64,000 nucleotides of DNA. It comes from Meconema thalassinum. Lineage: Eukaryota; Arthropoda; Insecta; Orthoptera; Tettigoniidae. A program made the position numbers and the translations under genes. The notes under the pieces were generated by a model. That model ran no database searches and was not told the DNA's origin. It saw only the letters and a program-made list of their open reading frames with translations. Location of the stretch: positions 337,378,444-337,442,443 of the forward strand of contig OX336389.2 in NCBI GenBank assembly GCA_946902985.2, written 5' to 3'. Below are positions 53,085-63,151 of this stretch, one piece after another; position 1 is the stretch's first letter, and each line of letters opens with the position of its first letter.

Positions 53085-53545
53085 TAAAGCGGCGTTGGTG
53101 GCCTAGTTGGTAGCATGCTGAACTGCTGTGCCCAATATAGCGGGTTCAAACCCGGGCGAAGTCGTCGGATTTTATAAAAGCGTTAAAAATCCTTCAGTAT
53201 GCCTTCCTTCGGAGGGGAAGTAAAGCCAACGGTCCCATGTCATAGATTTATGGCATGTAAAAGATTCTTCCACAGACTAAACTTAGTTAGTTAGTTATTG
53301 TTGTTTTAAGGGGCGGAACTAAGACTAAACGTGTGTGAAGCTAAATTGTTAGGTTAGATTTCGTCGGAACGCTCTATCAAAGTTCCAACGTTCACCACTA
53401 GGTATCAATGATATCTGGTAGCAACTTGAAATTGAACGGAACTTGTAGCTCACCCTAAGGGTGTTCGCTGGAAGCAGCTACAGATTCAGGCGAGGTGAAC
53501 ATGTCCTCGGAAACTCCCGGCACTCAAAACCATACGATAAATAAA
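53085..53545 (+). repeat. tRNA-derived SINE, family III, copy 1
   Basis: Head GGTGGCCTAGTTGGTAGCAT and AGCGGGTTCAAACCCGGGCG; body GCGTTAAAAATCCTTCAGTA, CCTTCGGAGGGGAAGTAAAG and CCCATGTCATAGATTTATGG; extended 3' part with GTTAGGTTAGATTTCG and AAGTTCCAACGTT, ending in ATAAATAAAAAACC. It matches 62000-62265 in reverse. Confidence 0.8.
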
Positions 53546-54490
53546 AAACCTCTTTAAAAACAGTTCATTGTTGTTTTTCTTCACCGCGTGATGAGCGCCT
53601 GTGCTTGCAGACTGCAGACGTATCTTGAAATTCAAAGGTAACTAAAATTAACTAAAAGGTAACCAAAAGGTACCTAAAAAGTAACTAATTTTTACTTCAT
53701 CCTTACAGTAGACACCCTGGTAAACAATTGAACTAAATTAGATGCCAGTGCATTACACTATGTATAATCATTTACTGTACCAGATTTCACTGCGCTCAAA
53801 TGGTTAAATCGCGAGAAAAGTCTATTAAAATGTTTCAAATTCGCTTGGCCGCCATGTTCGTTTTGTACTTTACAGGTTTTTGAAAGTTACATAAATAAAC
53901 CTGTAGCAGCGCCCTTTATCGCCGTACAAAATTTCAGGTTGATATCAGTAATGGTTTTGGAGATATAGAATGCAAGTGAAATATTTCGCTCAACCGCCAT
54001 TTTGAGGTTATTTAAAAAACTGAACTAAATTAGTCGCTAGAGCATTACAATGTGTATAAAGATTTACTGTACCAAGTTTCATTACGTTTGGATGGTTAAA
54101 TCGCGAGAAAAGTCTATTTAAAAGTCTCAACTTCGCTTGGCCGCCATGTTGGTTACCAGATTTTTGAAAGTCTCATAGGTGAACTTTTAGTAGTGCCCTT
54201 CATCACCGTATAATCTTTCAGGGTGATATCGGTGATAGTTTCGAAGATATAAAATGCTGGTGATATATTTCGCACAGCCGCCATGTTGGATTCGTGAGAT
54301 GTAATAGAATTTGAAGAGCACGGTCGGGGTCGGCCAAAATAGTTCTATGACTTCACTGAGTTTCATTAAAATCGCTCTAGCCGTTTAGAAGTTATTAGGG
54401 GGGACACACCACACAGATACAAATACGCGCACACACGGACAAAAGGTGATCTCATAAGCCCATTTTTTTTTCATAAAATGAAAATGGGCT

Positions 54491-55150
54491 AAAAATATTG
54501 GAATACAGCCGAAATAAATCAGAAACTTCTATGGACATCAAATTGGCAGGTGCAAAACTAAAGGAAGTAGGAGACTTCTGTTACTTAGGAAGCGAAATAA
54601 CCAGTGATGGACGAAGCAAAGAGGATATAAAAAGTAGGTTGGCTCAGGCGAGGAAAGCATTTCTACAGGAAAGGAATCTGTTGACATCGAATATAGATTT
54701 AGGTATTAGGAAGTCATTCTTGAAAGCCTTTGTTTGAAGCGTGGCACTCTATGGAAGTGAAACTTGGACCATTTCGTGCAGCAGAAAAGAGGAGAATTAT
54801 AGCGTTTGAAATGTGGTGTTACAAGAGAATGATGAAGATCAGATGGGTAGATAGGGTTACAAACGAAGAGCTATTAAGACTAGTGGGAGAGGAGAGATGT
54901 TTCTGGTGACTGCTAATGAAGAGAAGAGATAGGTTGGAAGGACACATACTAAGACACCCAGGAATAGCAAGCTTAGTTATGGAAGGAAGGGTCGAGGACA
55001 AGAACTGTAGGGGTAGACCAAGGTTAGAATATGTTAAACAGATTGGCTCGGATGTATAGTGTGGTAGCTATGTAGAGATGAAACGATTAGTTTTGGACTG
55101 GGAGGCATGGAGAGTTGCATCAAACCAGTCAAAAGACTGAAGACTCGAAA
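54491..55150 (+). pseudogene. RTE LINE copy 1, C-terminal half
   Basis: Resumes ILEYSRNKSETSMDIKLAGA, DFCYLGSEITSDGRSKEDIK, SNIDLGIRKSFLKAFV then a stop (54735-54737), a frameshift, and further decayed codons of the domain (RRIIAFEMWCYKRMMKIRWV-like), ending with a version of DREAWRAASNQSKD and the 3' tail ACATCATCATTT. Together with 49507-50286 it covers the same region as 57609-56146. Confidence 0.82.
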
Positions 55151-55779
55151 CAACATCATCATTTAAATTTGAAAGGCACGTTCGTAAGGGGGGGTTGTAG
55201 TAGTATGTCCTTTCCAAGATTCTTTGAAATCGCTTCAGCCAATCATTTTTTTTTTCCATGTAAGTCATGGATTTATGCACCAGTAGATAAATATTATAGT
55301 ATTGGTTGCTTCTACAAAGTTTCCTTTAATCGCTTGATAAGGATAAAAGAAATATGTTTTAAGAATTCGCCCAGCCTCCTTCTAGAATTATTTAAAATAA
55401 CTGCTCCCATACTTTTATGATGAAAATATGTCAATTATGTATGGTCAAACTTTTTTTCCGTATCTTTCAACGCCTTGAAGCAGTTTTTTTTGGCAATCCT
55501 TTTGCTTATGCAGACCAACTGAATAAACATGGAACATTGTAAACGCCAGCTCCATGCACCGTATGGGTTATTGTCTGATAACCTGTATTATTGTGTGTGT
55601 AGTGTAGAAAACTTTGATGCCATTTTTAGTGTTGCATATTAACAATCGAATCAAATGATATATTTTCAGATGACCAACTTGTGTTAGTACCCAATTCGAT
55701 GTGTGTGGGGGGCATAAAACTCTACCTAAAAGATTATATGTGGTTAATTATTGTGCACTGATTACACGGGATAGGACGA
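55151..55779. other. Array-like flank, no gene
   Basis: Bases 55200-55420 resemble the about 400-bp array unit (TTTGAAATCGCTTCAGCCAAT, GTTGCTTCTACAAAGTTTCC, TTCGCCCAGCCTCC), so RTE copy 1 probably inserted into an array. The rest is AT-rich with nothing recognised. Confidence 0.45.
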
Positions 55780-55925
55780 GGTGGCATTGTTCTCATCAGC
55801 ATTCACCTTATGTTGAGGTGGGGAAACTACGTAAAAGATCTGAATTGCTGAGGGTGGGATCTGAACCCTCTTCTCACGAGGCTAAGTATATCCCGTTTCA
55901 ACCCTCACCCTAGGACTTATATCAC
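55780..55925 (-). repeat. SINE fragment sharing the family II/IV centre
   Basis: Minus strand has GGGTTGAAACGGGATATACT and AGCCTCGTGAGAAGAGGG, a diverged version of the central block in families II and IV. The plus strand shows GGGATCTGAACCCTC, perhaps a decayed B box. Ends not defined. Confidence 0.5.
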
Positions 55926-56145
55926 CTATGGCTAAGCTGAAGATTGAAGTAAATCCGTCAGCTGCTATGCTTAGTCTACCATAGAAAACGCACGTTGGCT
56001 CACATAGTTATAAACTATGATTCTTAAATAAATTACCACAATACCTACAGTGTTAAACAGTAATTTGTCCCGTATATAACAACTTACAATCAGCAGTTTA
56101 TAAGAAGCCTTCCTTTCTTCCTCTTTACATACATTTTAGGTACCG
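55926..56145. other. No feature seen
   Basis: Spacer before the 3' end of the full-length RTE LINE. Confidence 0.4.
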
Positions 56146-59100
56146 TTGTTGTTGTTTGAGTCTTCAGTCTTTTGACTGGTTTGATGCAGCTCTCCATGCC
56201 TCCCTGTCCTGAGCTAATCGTTTCATCTCTACATAGCTCCGACACCCTACATCGGAGGCAATCTGTTTAACATATTCTAACCTTGGTCTACCCCTACAGT
56301 TTTTGTCCTCGACCCTTCCTTCCATAACTAAGCTTGCTATTCCTGTGTGTCTTAGTATGTGTCCTACCAACCTATCTCTTCTCTTCATTAGCAGTCGCCA
56401 GAAACATCTCTCCTCACCCACTCGTCTTAATACCTCTTTGTTTGTAACCCTATCTACCCATCTGATCTTCATCATTCTCCTGTAACACCACATTTCAAAT
56501 GCTTCAATTCTCCTCTTTTCTGCTGCACCAATAGTCCAAGTTTCACTTCCATAGAGCGCCACGCTCCAGACAAAGGCTTTCAAAAATGACTTCCTAATAC
56601 CTAAATCTATATTCGATGTCAGCAGATTCCTTTTTTGTAGAAAGGCTTTCTTTGCCTGAGCCAACCTACTTTTAATATCCTCTTTGCTTCGTCCATCACT
56701 GGTTATTCTGCTTCCTAAGTAACAGAAGTCTCCTACTTCCTTCAGCTTTTCACCTGCCAATTTGATCTCCATAGGGGTTTCTGATTTATTTCGGCTGCAT
56801 TCCAGTATTTTTGTTTTACATTTATTTATTTTCATCATGAATTCTTTCCGTAAGACGGAGTCCATACCATTCAAAAACTCATTCAAATCCTCAGGCTTGT
56901 CGGCCAAGATGACGATGTCATCAGCAAATCTCAGAGTTGAAATTATTTCCCCTTGAATCTTCACTCCCACTTTAAATTTTTCTCTAATTTCCTTCATTGC
57001 TTGTCCAATGTAAAGATTGAAAAGTATGGGTGATAAGTTGCAGCCTTGCCTTACACCTTTCTGAATACCAGCTTCTGTCTCATGTCCTTCAACTCGAATG
57101 ACTGCTGTCTGGTTTCTGTACAAATTGTATATCACCCTCCTATCCCTGTACTTTATTCCAATTGATTTCAAAATGTCAAACAATTTAGTCCAATCAACGT
57201 TATCAAAAGCCTTTTCTAAGTCTACAAAAGCCATGAACGTTCTCTTATCTTTCCTTATTCTACCTTCTAAAATCAGCCTAAGACTTAGTACAGCTTCCCT
57301 TGTTCCTACATTTCTCCTGAAACCAAACTGGTCTTCACCCAACTCCGTTTCTATCTGGCTTTCAATCCTCTTGTAAATTATTCTAGACAGGATCTTTGAA
57401 GCATGAGTAATCAAGCTGATTGTACGGTAATCTTCACATCTGTCAACTCCCACTTTCTTTGGTATAGGGATGATTACATTCTTCTTGAAATCAGGGGGTA
57501 CCTCACCTGTCTCATAAATCCTACACACCAAGTGAAATAACCTGATCAGACCTTCATCTCCTATGCAGCGTAGCAACTCAATAGGTATATCATCTATGCC
57601 TGGTGCTTTGTTCCTGCTTAAGTCTTCCAAAGCTCTATCAAATTCTGATCTCAATATTAAATCTCCTTTCGCATCCTCATCAATTTCCTCCTCCCTTTCC
57701 ATTACATGATTCTCAATCTCCTTTCCCTTATACAAACTCTCTATGTAAGCTTTCCATCTCTCAACCTTTTCTTCCCTATCTGTTAGAGGCTTTCCATTTG
57801 TGTCCTTAATATTACAGCACTTAGTCTCCTTTTCCCCAAAAGTATTCTTAATCCTTCGATAAGCTGTGTCTACTTTTCCTAATTTCAGACAATTTTCTAT
57901 ACCTGCACATTTCTCTTTCGACCATTCTTCTTTCGCTTCCTTGCACTTCTTGTTAACCTCATTTCTCAGACGTCTGTATTCTGCTTTCCCCTTTTCATCT
58001 CTTAGATTCTTGTGTTTCCGCCTTTCATCCATCAATTCTAGTATATCCTGAGTGATCCACGGTTTTCTACCTATTCTTTCTTTCCTACCAATGTTTTCTT
58101 CTGCGGATTTTGTTATTTCATTCTTCAAAAGTGCCCATTCGTCTGCAATTGAAGTTTGTTTAGGGTTTTTCATTAGTCCTTCCTTTATACTCTTCTTGAA
58201 TCTTTCGTTTACATCCTTCTCTTTCAGTCTGTCCATTGCCCACCTTTTTGGCTTTTGACTTTTCTTCAGTTTCTTCAACTTTAATCTGCATTTCATTACA
58301 ACCAGATTGTGATCAGAGTTTATGTCAGCACCAGGATATGTTTTACAATCCAAAATCTGGTTTCGAAACCTCTGCTTGACCATAATGAAGTCGATTTGGT
58401 AACGCCCTGTATCTCCTGGTCTCATCCATGTGTATATTCATCTATTGTGGTTATTGAATAAGGTGTTAGCTATGACCAATTCATGCTCGGTGCAGAATTC
58501 TACCAGCCTGCTTCCTCGATCATTCCTTTCACCTAATCCGAAATCTCCTACTATCTTCCCTTCTCTCCCTTTTCCTACCACAGCATTCCAATCTCCCATT
58601 ACTATAACATTTTCATCACCCTTGATATACCTCAGAATTTCGTCTATTTCTTCGTAGACCTTTTCAACATCCTCATCATCAGCTTGACTGGTAGGCATAT
58701 AGACTTGTACCACTGTAGTGCAGGTAGGTTTTGTATTGATTTTTGCTACAATAATCCGTTCACTATATTGCTCATAATATTCCACCCGCTGTCCAAGTTT
58801 CCTACTCAATATGAGGCCAACCCCTGCTTGGCCATTGTTTGATTTAGTGCTAATGACCCTATAGTCTCCTGACCAAAAGTCCTGTTCTTCCTGCCAGCGC
58901 ATTTCACTAATCCCAACCAAATCCAACCTCAACCTATCCATTTCCCTTTCTAAGTTTTCTAACCTTCCACTTCCTAGCAGACTTCTAACATTCCACGCTC
59001 CGATCCGTAGAATGTCAGATTTCCTCTTTGTCACTTCTGTGATGTTAACCCCCTCTCGAGTAGTCCCCACCCGGAGATCCGAACGGGGGACTAGTTTACC

Positions 59101-59235
59101 TCCGGATTGAAATTTTACAAGGGAGGAGGCCATCATCACATGTAATTATGCATAGAGAGGTGCATATCCTCGGGAATAGCATACGGCTGTAGTTTCCCGT
59201 TGCTTTCAGCCGTGCAGCAGGACGCAGTGTAGCCA
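56146..59235 (-). mobile_element. RTE (BovB-like) LINE copy 2, near full length
   Basis: On the minus strand: a short 5' region (59235-59140), one ORF with endonuclease and reverse transcriptase (59139-56164), and a 3' end reading GACTGAAGACTCAAACAACA with a (CAA)n-like tail at about 56157-56146. The 5' boundary is estimated from where recognisable sequence starts; no target duplication was confirmed. Confidence 0.82.
56164..59139 (-). pseudogene. RTE LINE endonuclease-reverse transcriptase ORF with one in-frame TGA
   Basis: The frame is continuous for 991 codons except for TGA at 58440-58438 (codon 234). Residues about 40-230 are an APE-type endonuclease: LRIGAWNVRSLLGSGRLENL, LVGISEMRW (catalytic Glu), GVGLILSRKLG, VIVMGDWNAVVGKGREGKIV (Asp/Asn). 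After the stop: DTGRYQIDFIMVKQRFRNQI and SDHNLVVMK (the SDH of the endonuclease). RT: VIIPIPKKVGVDRCEDYRTI SL, FMAFVDLEKAFDNVDWTKLF, GVRQGCNLSPILFNLYI, and catalytic RFADDIVILAD. The C-terminus has RRIEAFEMWCYRRMMKIRWV and DREAWRAASNQSKD, very like BovB endings. The TGA sits where Arg (CGA) would be expected, a probable CpG transition. Confidence 0.9.
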
Positions 59236-60956
59236 TTATTGGCTTATATTATCAATATCTTAACCGTCTATAAGACTGGTAAAGAATTGATTTATTCTGA
59301 AAGGCTGCTACTCCCTTTCAGAATAAGTAAAGAGCAATTCTACTAACAAAAATACTAACCTTCTACCATACTAACAATTAAATACCAAAACTCTACTAAC
59401 AAAAAACTTAAGTTCCACCAACAACAAATACTACCACTAAAACAGTCTGTCAACAGGCACACTCACATGCACCCTCACACATCACAGTCTACTGAAACAA
59501 TGAACTATAACTAATAAACAATGCAACTGCTACCAGACACACTCACACACCACAGTCTAATAGAACAATGACATATATCTAATAGACAAACTAACTACCT
59601 ACTTACAACTAAAACTAACTACATACTTACTGTACTTTTATTTGAATTGACAATATTTACAAAATGCAATTAAGATAGAAAATACTTACAAAATGTAATT
59701 TAGATTCAAAATTGTCACAAAATGCAATTTAAGGGGGACGTATGCAAAATTGCACTAAGTGAGAAATGGTTTCATTTCGGCTGTATTAAGGTAAGTAAGG
59801 AGGATTGTGTAGTCGGGAATTGGTTTTTGACGTTTGTAACAGTGTTTTATACGAGTGTATTCATAAGAGAATCTGCGTCTGATACTAGATCGTTCAGTCC
59901 ATAACATTTCGTATACTGGATTTTACTACAAATTATTGAAGATTGTGAGAAACAAAGTGTTCCTCCAAATGGGAGAATGTATTTAATTGTATGTGCGTTA
60001 TATAACCTTGATAAGGTTGACTTTTTTACAGAATGATTTTATACTGTAGTAGGCATGCAGCTTTTTGTATTTAGTTTTCTGGAATCTCGTCTTAGATTAC
60101 TGACCAAAATTTTCTAAATCCATATCTCAATTAGAAGGTTTTGGTCCCCATAATTCATGCAAAATGAGGTTCGTTTGTGTAATTGTAGTCATAAACCCCT
60201 GCCCTCTCCTTTCAGTGATTAGTAGACTAGGGTGGTTATTTTGGTACACACTGTACTTAATTACTCCTTGATGCCTCAGTTTATTGGGCAGGTTCCACCC
60301 CTCCTCCCAATGCGACAGGACAGAATGTTGCAACTGAAAGCGTACATCACTAGAAAAAGCTCGAGCCAGCCGGGAAGGCGATGCGCAGAACACTGCTACC
60401 ATTACGTCATGCCTCACTTCCATCCCACCAACCACATATTGCCTATAAACGTACAATTTAAACGATTTAAACGATTATTATTATTATTTAAACAATAAAC
60501 CAATACAATTATGTTGTAAGATAACGTACATACCTTCCACTTCCATATTCAATACGTGATTTGCATCTAAACTTAACAAGTACGTAGGCGAAACGAACAT
60601 CCTTCGAGCCATATGATTGCACGAGCATACAACAAACCTAACAGTCGAGATCAGCATTTCCAACAGTACACTCAAGGGAGAATATTTCTGATAAAGAGAG
60701 AACCGCAGCTTTACTTGCATGGAGAAGTGTGATGCTACTTATGTGCAGCCTATAATAAATCCAGATTGAATTACAATAAGTTTCGGAACTTGCCCTTTCA
60801 TCCACCAGGGGAGCCACTACGTTCACCCATTGATAATTAAGGAGGCATTGCTATCCGTGTCTCAATGTATGCAGACTATATATAATGTACTTATACTTTG
60901 CTCTGTGCTCAGAGTTCAGATTTATTTGATTAAATATAGCATATTTCCAAAAGAAC
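59236..60956. other. No gene recognised
   Basis: Bases 59340-59640 are A/C-rich with repeated CTACTAACAA and AACTACATACTTAC words. Bases 59640-59735 repeat ACAAAATGCAATTTA-type words about three times. Short frames at 60127-60456 (minus) and 60232-60498 (plus) have no known domain. Confidence 0.45.
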
Positions 60957-61160
60957 TGGTTGGTTCCTCAGTTTAGGAGCTACGACAACGCGATCATGTA
61001 GCTCCCTGTACTTCGGGTGTGTGTAGAATGTGTCTGATAAACGGTGTTAATTGTTGGTTGGTTCCTTAGTTTAGGGGCTGCGAAAACGCGGTCATGTAGC
61101 GCCCTGTAATTTGGTTGTGTGTAGAATCTGTCTGATAACCGGTTTTAATTCTGAAGTGCG
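60957..61160 (+). repeat. Two tandem copies of an about 100-bp repeat
   Basis: TGGTTGGTTCCTCAGTTTAG, CGCGATCATGTAGC and GTGTGTAGAAT occur at 60957 and again from 61053 with small differences. A third, separate copy is at 61877-61978. Confidence 0.82.
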
Positions 61161-61452
61161 GAAACTTAACACGAACTTTGATCATAATTAAATAACAATA
61201 ATAATAAATGCAAAATTACGACACTACAAGATAAGTTGTTTTGTCGGAAGCCTCAGAAACCATATCGCTTGGTGGACACTAAAATTACAGAAATTGAAAA
61301 GAAATAACGGAAAATTTTCCGGAAAAATTATAGTCCCACGAGAGAAAACGGAATGTGGATTAGAAACAGAACAGCGGACCTTAATTCCTTAACTGACAGG
61401 TTCATTGATACCGTACCCAAGAGACGCCTGAAATTCTATGGTCATATCTATA
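61161..61452. other. No feature seen
   Basis: AT-rich sequence with no recognised element. Confidence 0.4.
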
Positions 61453-61650
61453 GATTGCTTGCCACGGTGGGTGTGTGGTTATAGTATCGGACTACCAACC
61501 CCAAGATTGCAGGTTCACTCCTGGCCATGGTAAGTGATTTTTGAAAGGCGACAAAAATCACGATACTCATGTCATACGTTGTTGGCATGTTAAAGAACCC
61601 ATTTGAATTCAGTAGGCCGAGTTCATAATGGCAAAATTAATCTCGGGATT
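61453..61650 (+). repeat. tRNA-derived SINE, family VI
   Basis: GGTGTGTGGTTATAGTATCG and GATTGCAGGTTCACTCCTGG form A- and B-box-like segments; the body has GACAAAAATCACGATACTCA and GGCATGTTAAAGAACC. Only one copy in the window. Confidence 0.65.
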
Positions 61651-61830
61651 TTCCGCCAACACAAAGTTTCTCATTTCTCTACTAGAAAGCGGTATAGCGC
61701 CAAGGAGCTTAGATAGGCTATCTAACCTCCTTGACATTCATAGCGCTCCAAGGAGCATTAAATTCGACACGCAAGCTGCCATCTGGGTGTCAATTAACAA
61801 AGCTTGCACCCACCACCCGAGGCCACACGA

Positions 61831-61872
<42 letters not shown>

Positions 61873-61978
61873 CTATAGATTGGTTGGTTCCTCAGTTTAG
61901 GGGCTACGACAACGCGGTCATGTAGCCCCGTGTACTTTGGGTGTATGTAGAATCTGTCTGATAACAGGTGTTAATTGT
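61831..61978 (+). repeat. (TTA)n microsatellite followed by third copy of the 100-bp repeat
   Basis: (ATT)n of about 14 units at 61831-61872, then TGGTTGGTTCCTCAGTTTAG at 61877 through GGTGTTAATTGTG. Confidence 0.82.
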
Positions 61979-61999
61979 GATGACTGTGTTAGTGTGTGT

Positions 62000-62265
62000 T
62001 ATCTGTAGTTCAGGTAAGGACTGCAGACGATCAATTTCAAATAGTTCCTAATGTTGCTACCGTCAACACCTAGCTGTGAACTTGGCTACTAGATGCCACC
62101 AACGTTGGAACTAATATAGAGTTAATCAAATCTAACCTACAAATTTATCTTCGCACAATTGTAGTTAGTGGAAGGTTCTTTTACATGACATGGGCCCGCC
62201 GGCATTACTTCCCCTCCGAAGGAGGGCATACTGAGGGATTTTTAACGCTTTTAAAAAAGAATAGA
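62000..62265 (-). repeat. SINE family III, copy 2 (headless)
   Basis: The minus strand has GCGTTAAAAATCCCTCAGTA, CCTCCTTCGGAGGGGAAGTA, CCCATGTCATGTAAAAGAAC and TAGGTTAGATTTGATTAACT, following 53165-53430. The tRNA head is absent. Confidence 0.78.
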
Positions 62266-62559
62266 CAGCGACAGACTAACTAAAAATATTGAAAGTAATC
62301 ATATCAAAGAAGGCCAAATGAACTAACAAACTAAGCCGGACGAACAAGAAATAAATATCACGGACACAATCAAAATCGTGGAGCCTTTAGTACTCGTACA
62401 ATAGTACGCAAGCACACATTCATGGAGAAACCAAAAAATGAAACTGGTATGAAGTGGTCCACAGAACGCTAGATGCAACACAGTGCATTCATGAAGAGAT
62501 TTAGGGAGGATATAAAGGCGAAACCATGAGGCCAACTAATCAGTAGAATAAATCAGAGG
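62266..62559. other. No feature seen
   Basis: Spacer between two SINEs; no coding support. Confidence 0.4.
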
Positions 62560-62800
62560 AATAAATGAAATGTCGTATGACCTCCTGGGAGGCCTGATTC
62601 AAGTCTTTCTAGTTGAGGGTCGCGGGAGTCCTCCGCATCGTCATGAGGATGGAATGATAATGACGCCACAAACACTGAGTCCCTTAACCAGGGACATCAA
62701 CCCTAGAAGATTAAAAACCTCGAAGTTGGCCGGGAATCAAGCCCGAGACCCTTCGGGCCAAAGTCTAGCATGCTAACCAGTTAATAACGGGGTACCGTAT
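62560..62800 (-). repeat. tRNA-derived SINE with family I-like 3' part
   Basis: Minus-strand head AACTGGTTAGCATGCTAGAC and CTCGGGCTTGATTCCCGGCC; the 3' part (62575-62650 on plus) CTCCTGGGAGGCCTGATTCA, AGTCTTTCTAGTTGAGGG resembles the 3' part of family I (CAGGTCTTTCTATTCGACGC), although the heads differ. Confidence 0.68.
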
Positions 62801-62899
62801 GCCGTATTATTCTGACACATTTCTATGTATAAGTATACCTCATTTGTTCTTTATATTTTCAGTATGGGTCACGATGACTTTGAAGCTTTCATTTCCCAT

Positions 62900-63151
62900 T
62901 GACCACCTCGTAATATAGTGGCTAGCTACTCGGAGGTCCGGGCTCGATTCCCGTCTCTGACAGGAAATTTAATTCTGGTCTGAGGGTTGGAACGAAGTAC
63001 ACTCTGCCTCGTGAGGTAAAACTGAGGAGAGGTGGATTCGGCACCCACCTCAACCATCCTGGAAGTGGTTTCAGTGGTTCCCCACTTCTACTCCAGGCAA
63101 ATGTCGGGATGGTTCCTGACTTAAGGCCACAATTGCCCCCTTCCCAATCCC
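62900..63151 (+). repeat. tRNA-derived SINE, family II, copy 3 (most complete)
   Basis: ACCACCTCGTAATATAGTGG and GTCCGGGCTCGATTCCCGTC form the tRNA-like head. The centre has CTGAGGGTTGGAACGAAGTA, CACTCTGCCTCGTGAGG and TAAAACTGAGGAGAGGTGG; the 3' part has CAACCATCCTGGAAGTGGTT and CCAGGCAAATGTCGGGATGG. It is interrupted at 63152 by a hAT element. Confidence 0.85.

Larger units (their letters stand above)
51006..53719. mobile_element. TIR element, 2.7 kb, 5-bp target duplication GTAAA
   Basis: Ends CAGGGTGTCTAC and GTAGACACCCTG, flanked by GTAAA (51001-51005 and 53720-53724). The host array elsewhere shows the unduplicated type of sequence (GAGGTTATTTAAAAAACTG), and rejoining gives GTTATGTAAACAATTGAACT. 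Subtermini carry repeated GTAACGAAAA / AAAAGGTAACTAA words. It has no recognisable transposase. Two SINEs lie inside. It shares its end and 5-bp duplication with 35482-36022. Confidence 0.82.
50287..54490 (+). mobile_element. 4.2-kb tandem-unit insertion splitting RTE copy 1
   Basis: Consists of about 400-bp diverged units with CGCCATGTTGGATTT, AAATATTTCG, GGTTAAATCGCGAGAAAAGT and TGAACTAAATTAGATGCCAG. It ends with ACACCACACAGATACAAATA and a hairpin of AGCCCAT... / ...ATGGGCT (54458-54490). Its two edges abut RTE bases that are contiguous in the other copy (AAAAC / AAAAATA). It contains the TIR element at 51006-53719. Class uncertain; no TSD longer than 2 bp. Confidence 0.65.

Noticed and set aside
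57603..58258. Plus-strand frames opposite the RTE ORF
   Set aside because: Ser/Leu/Phe-rich shadows of the Lys/Glu-rich minus-strand protein.
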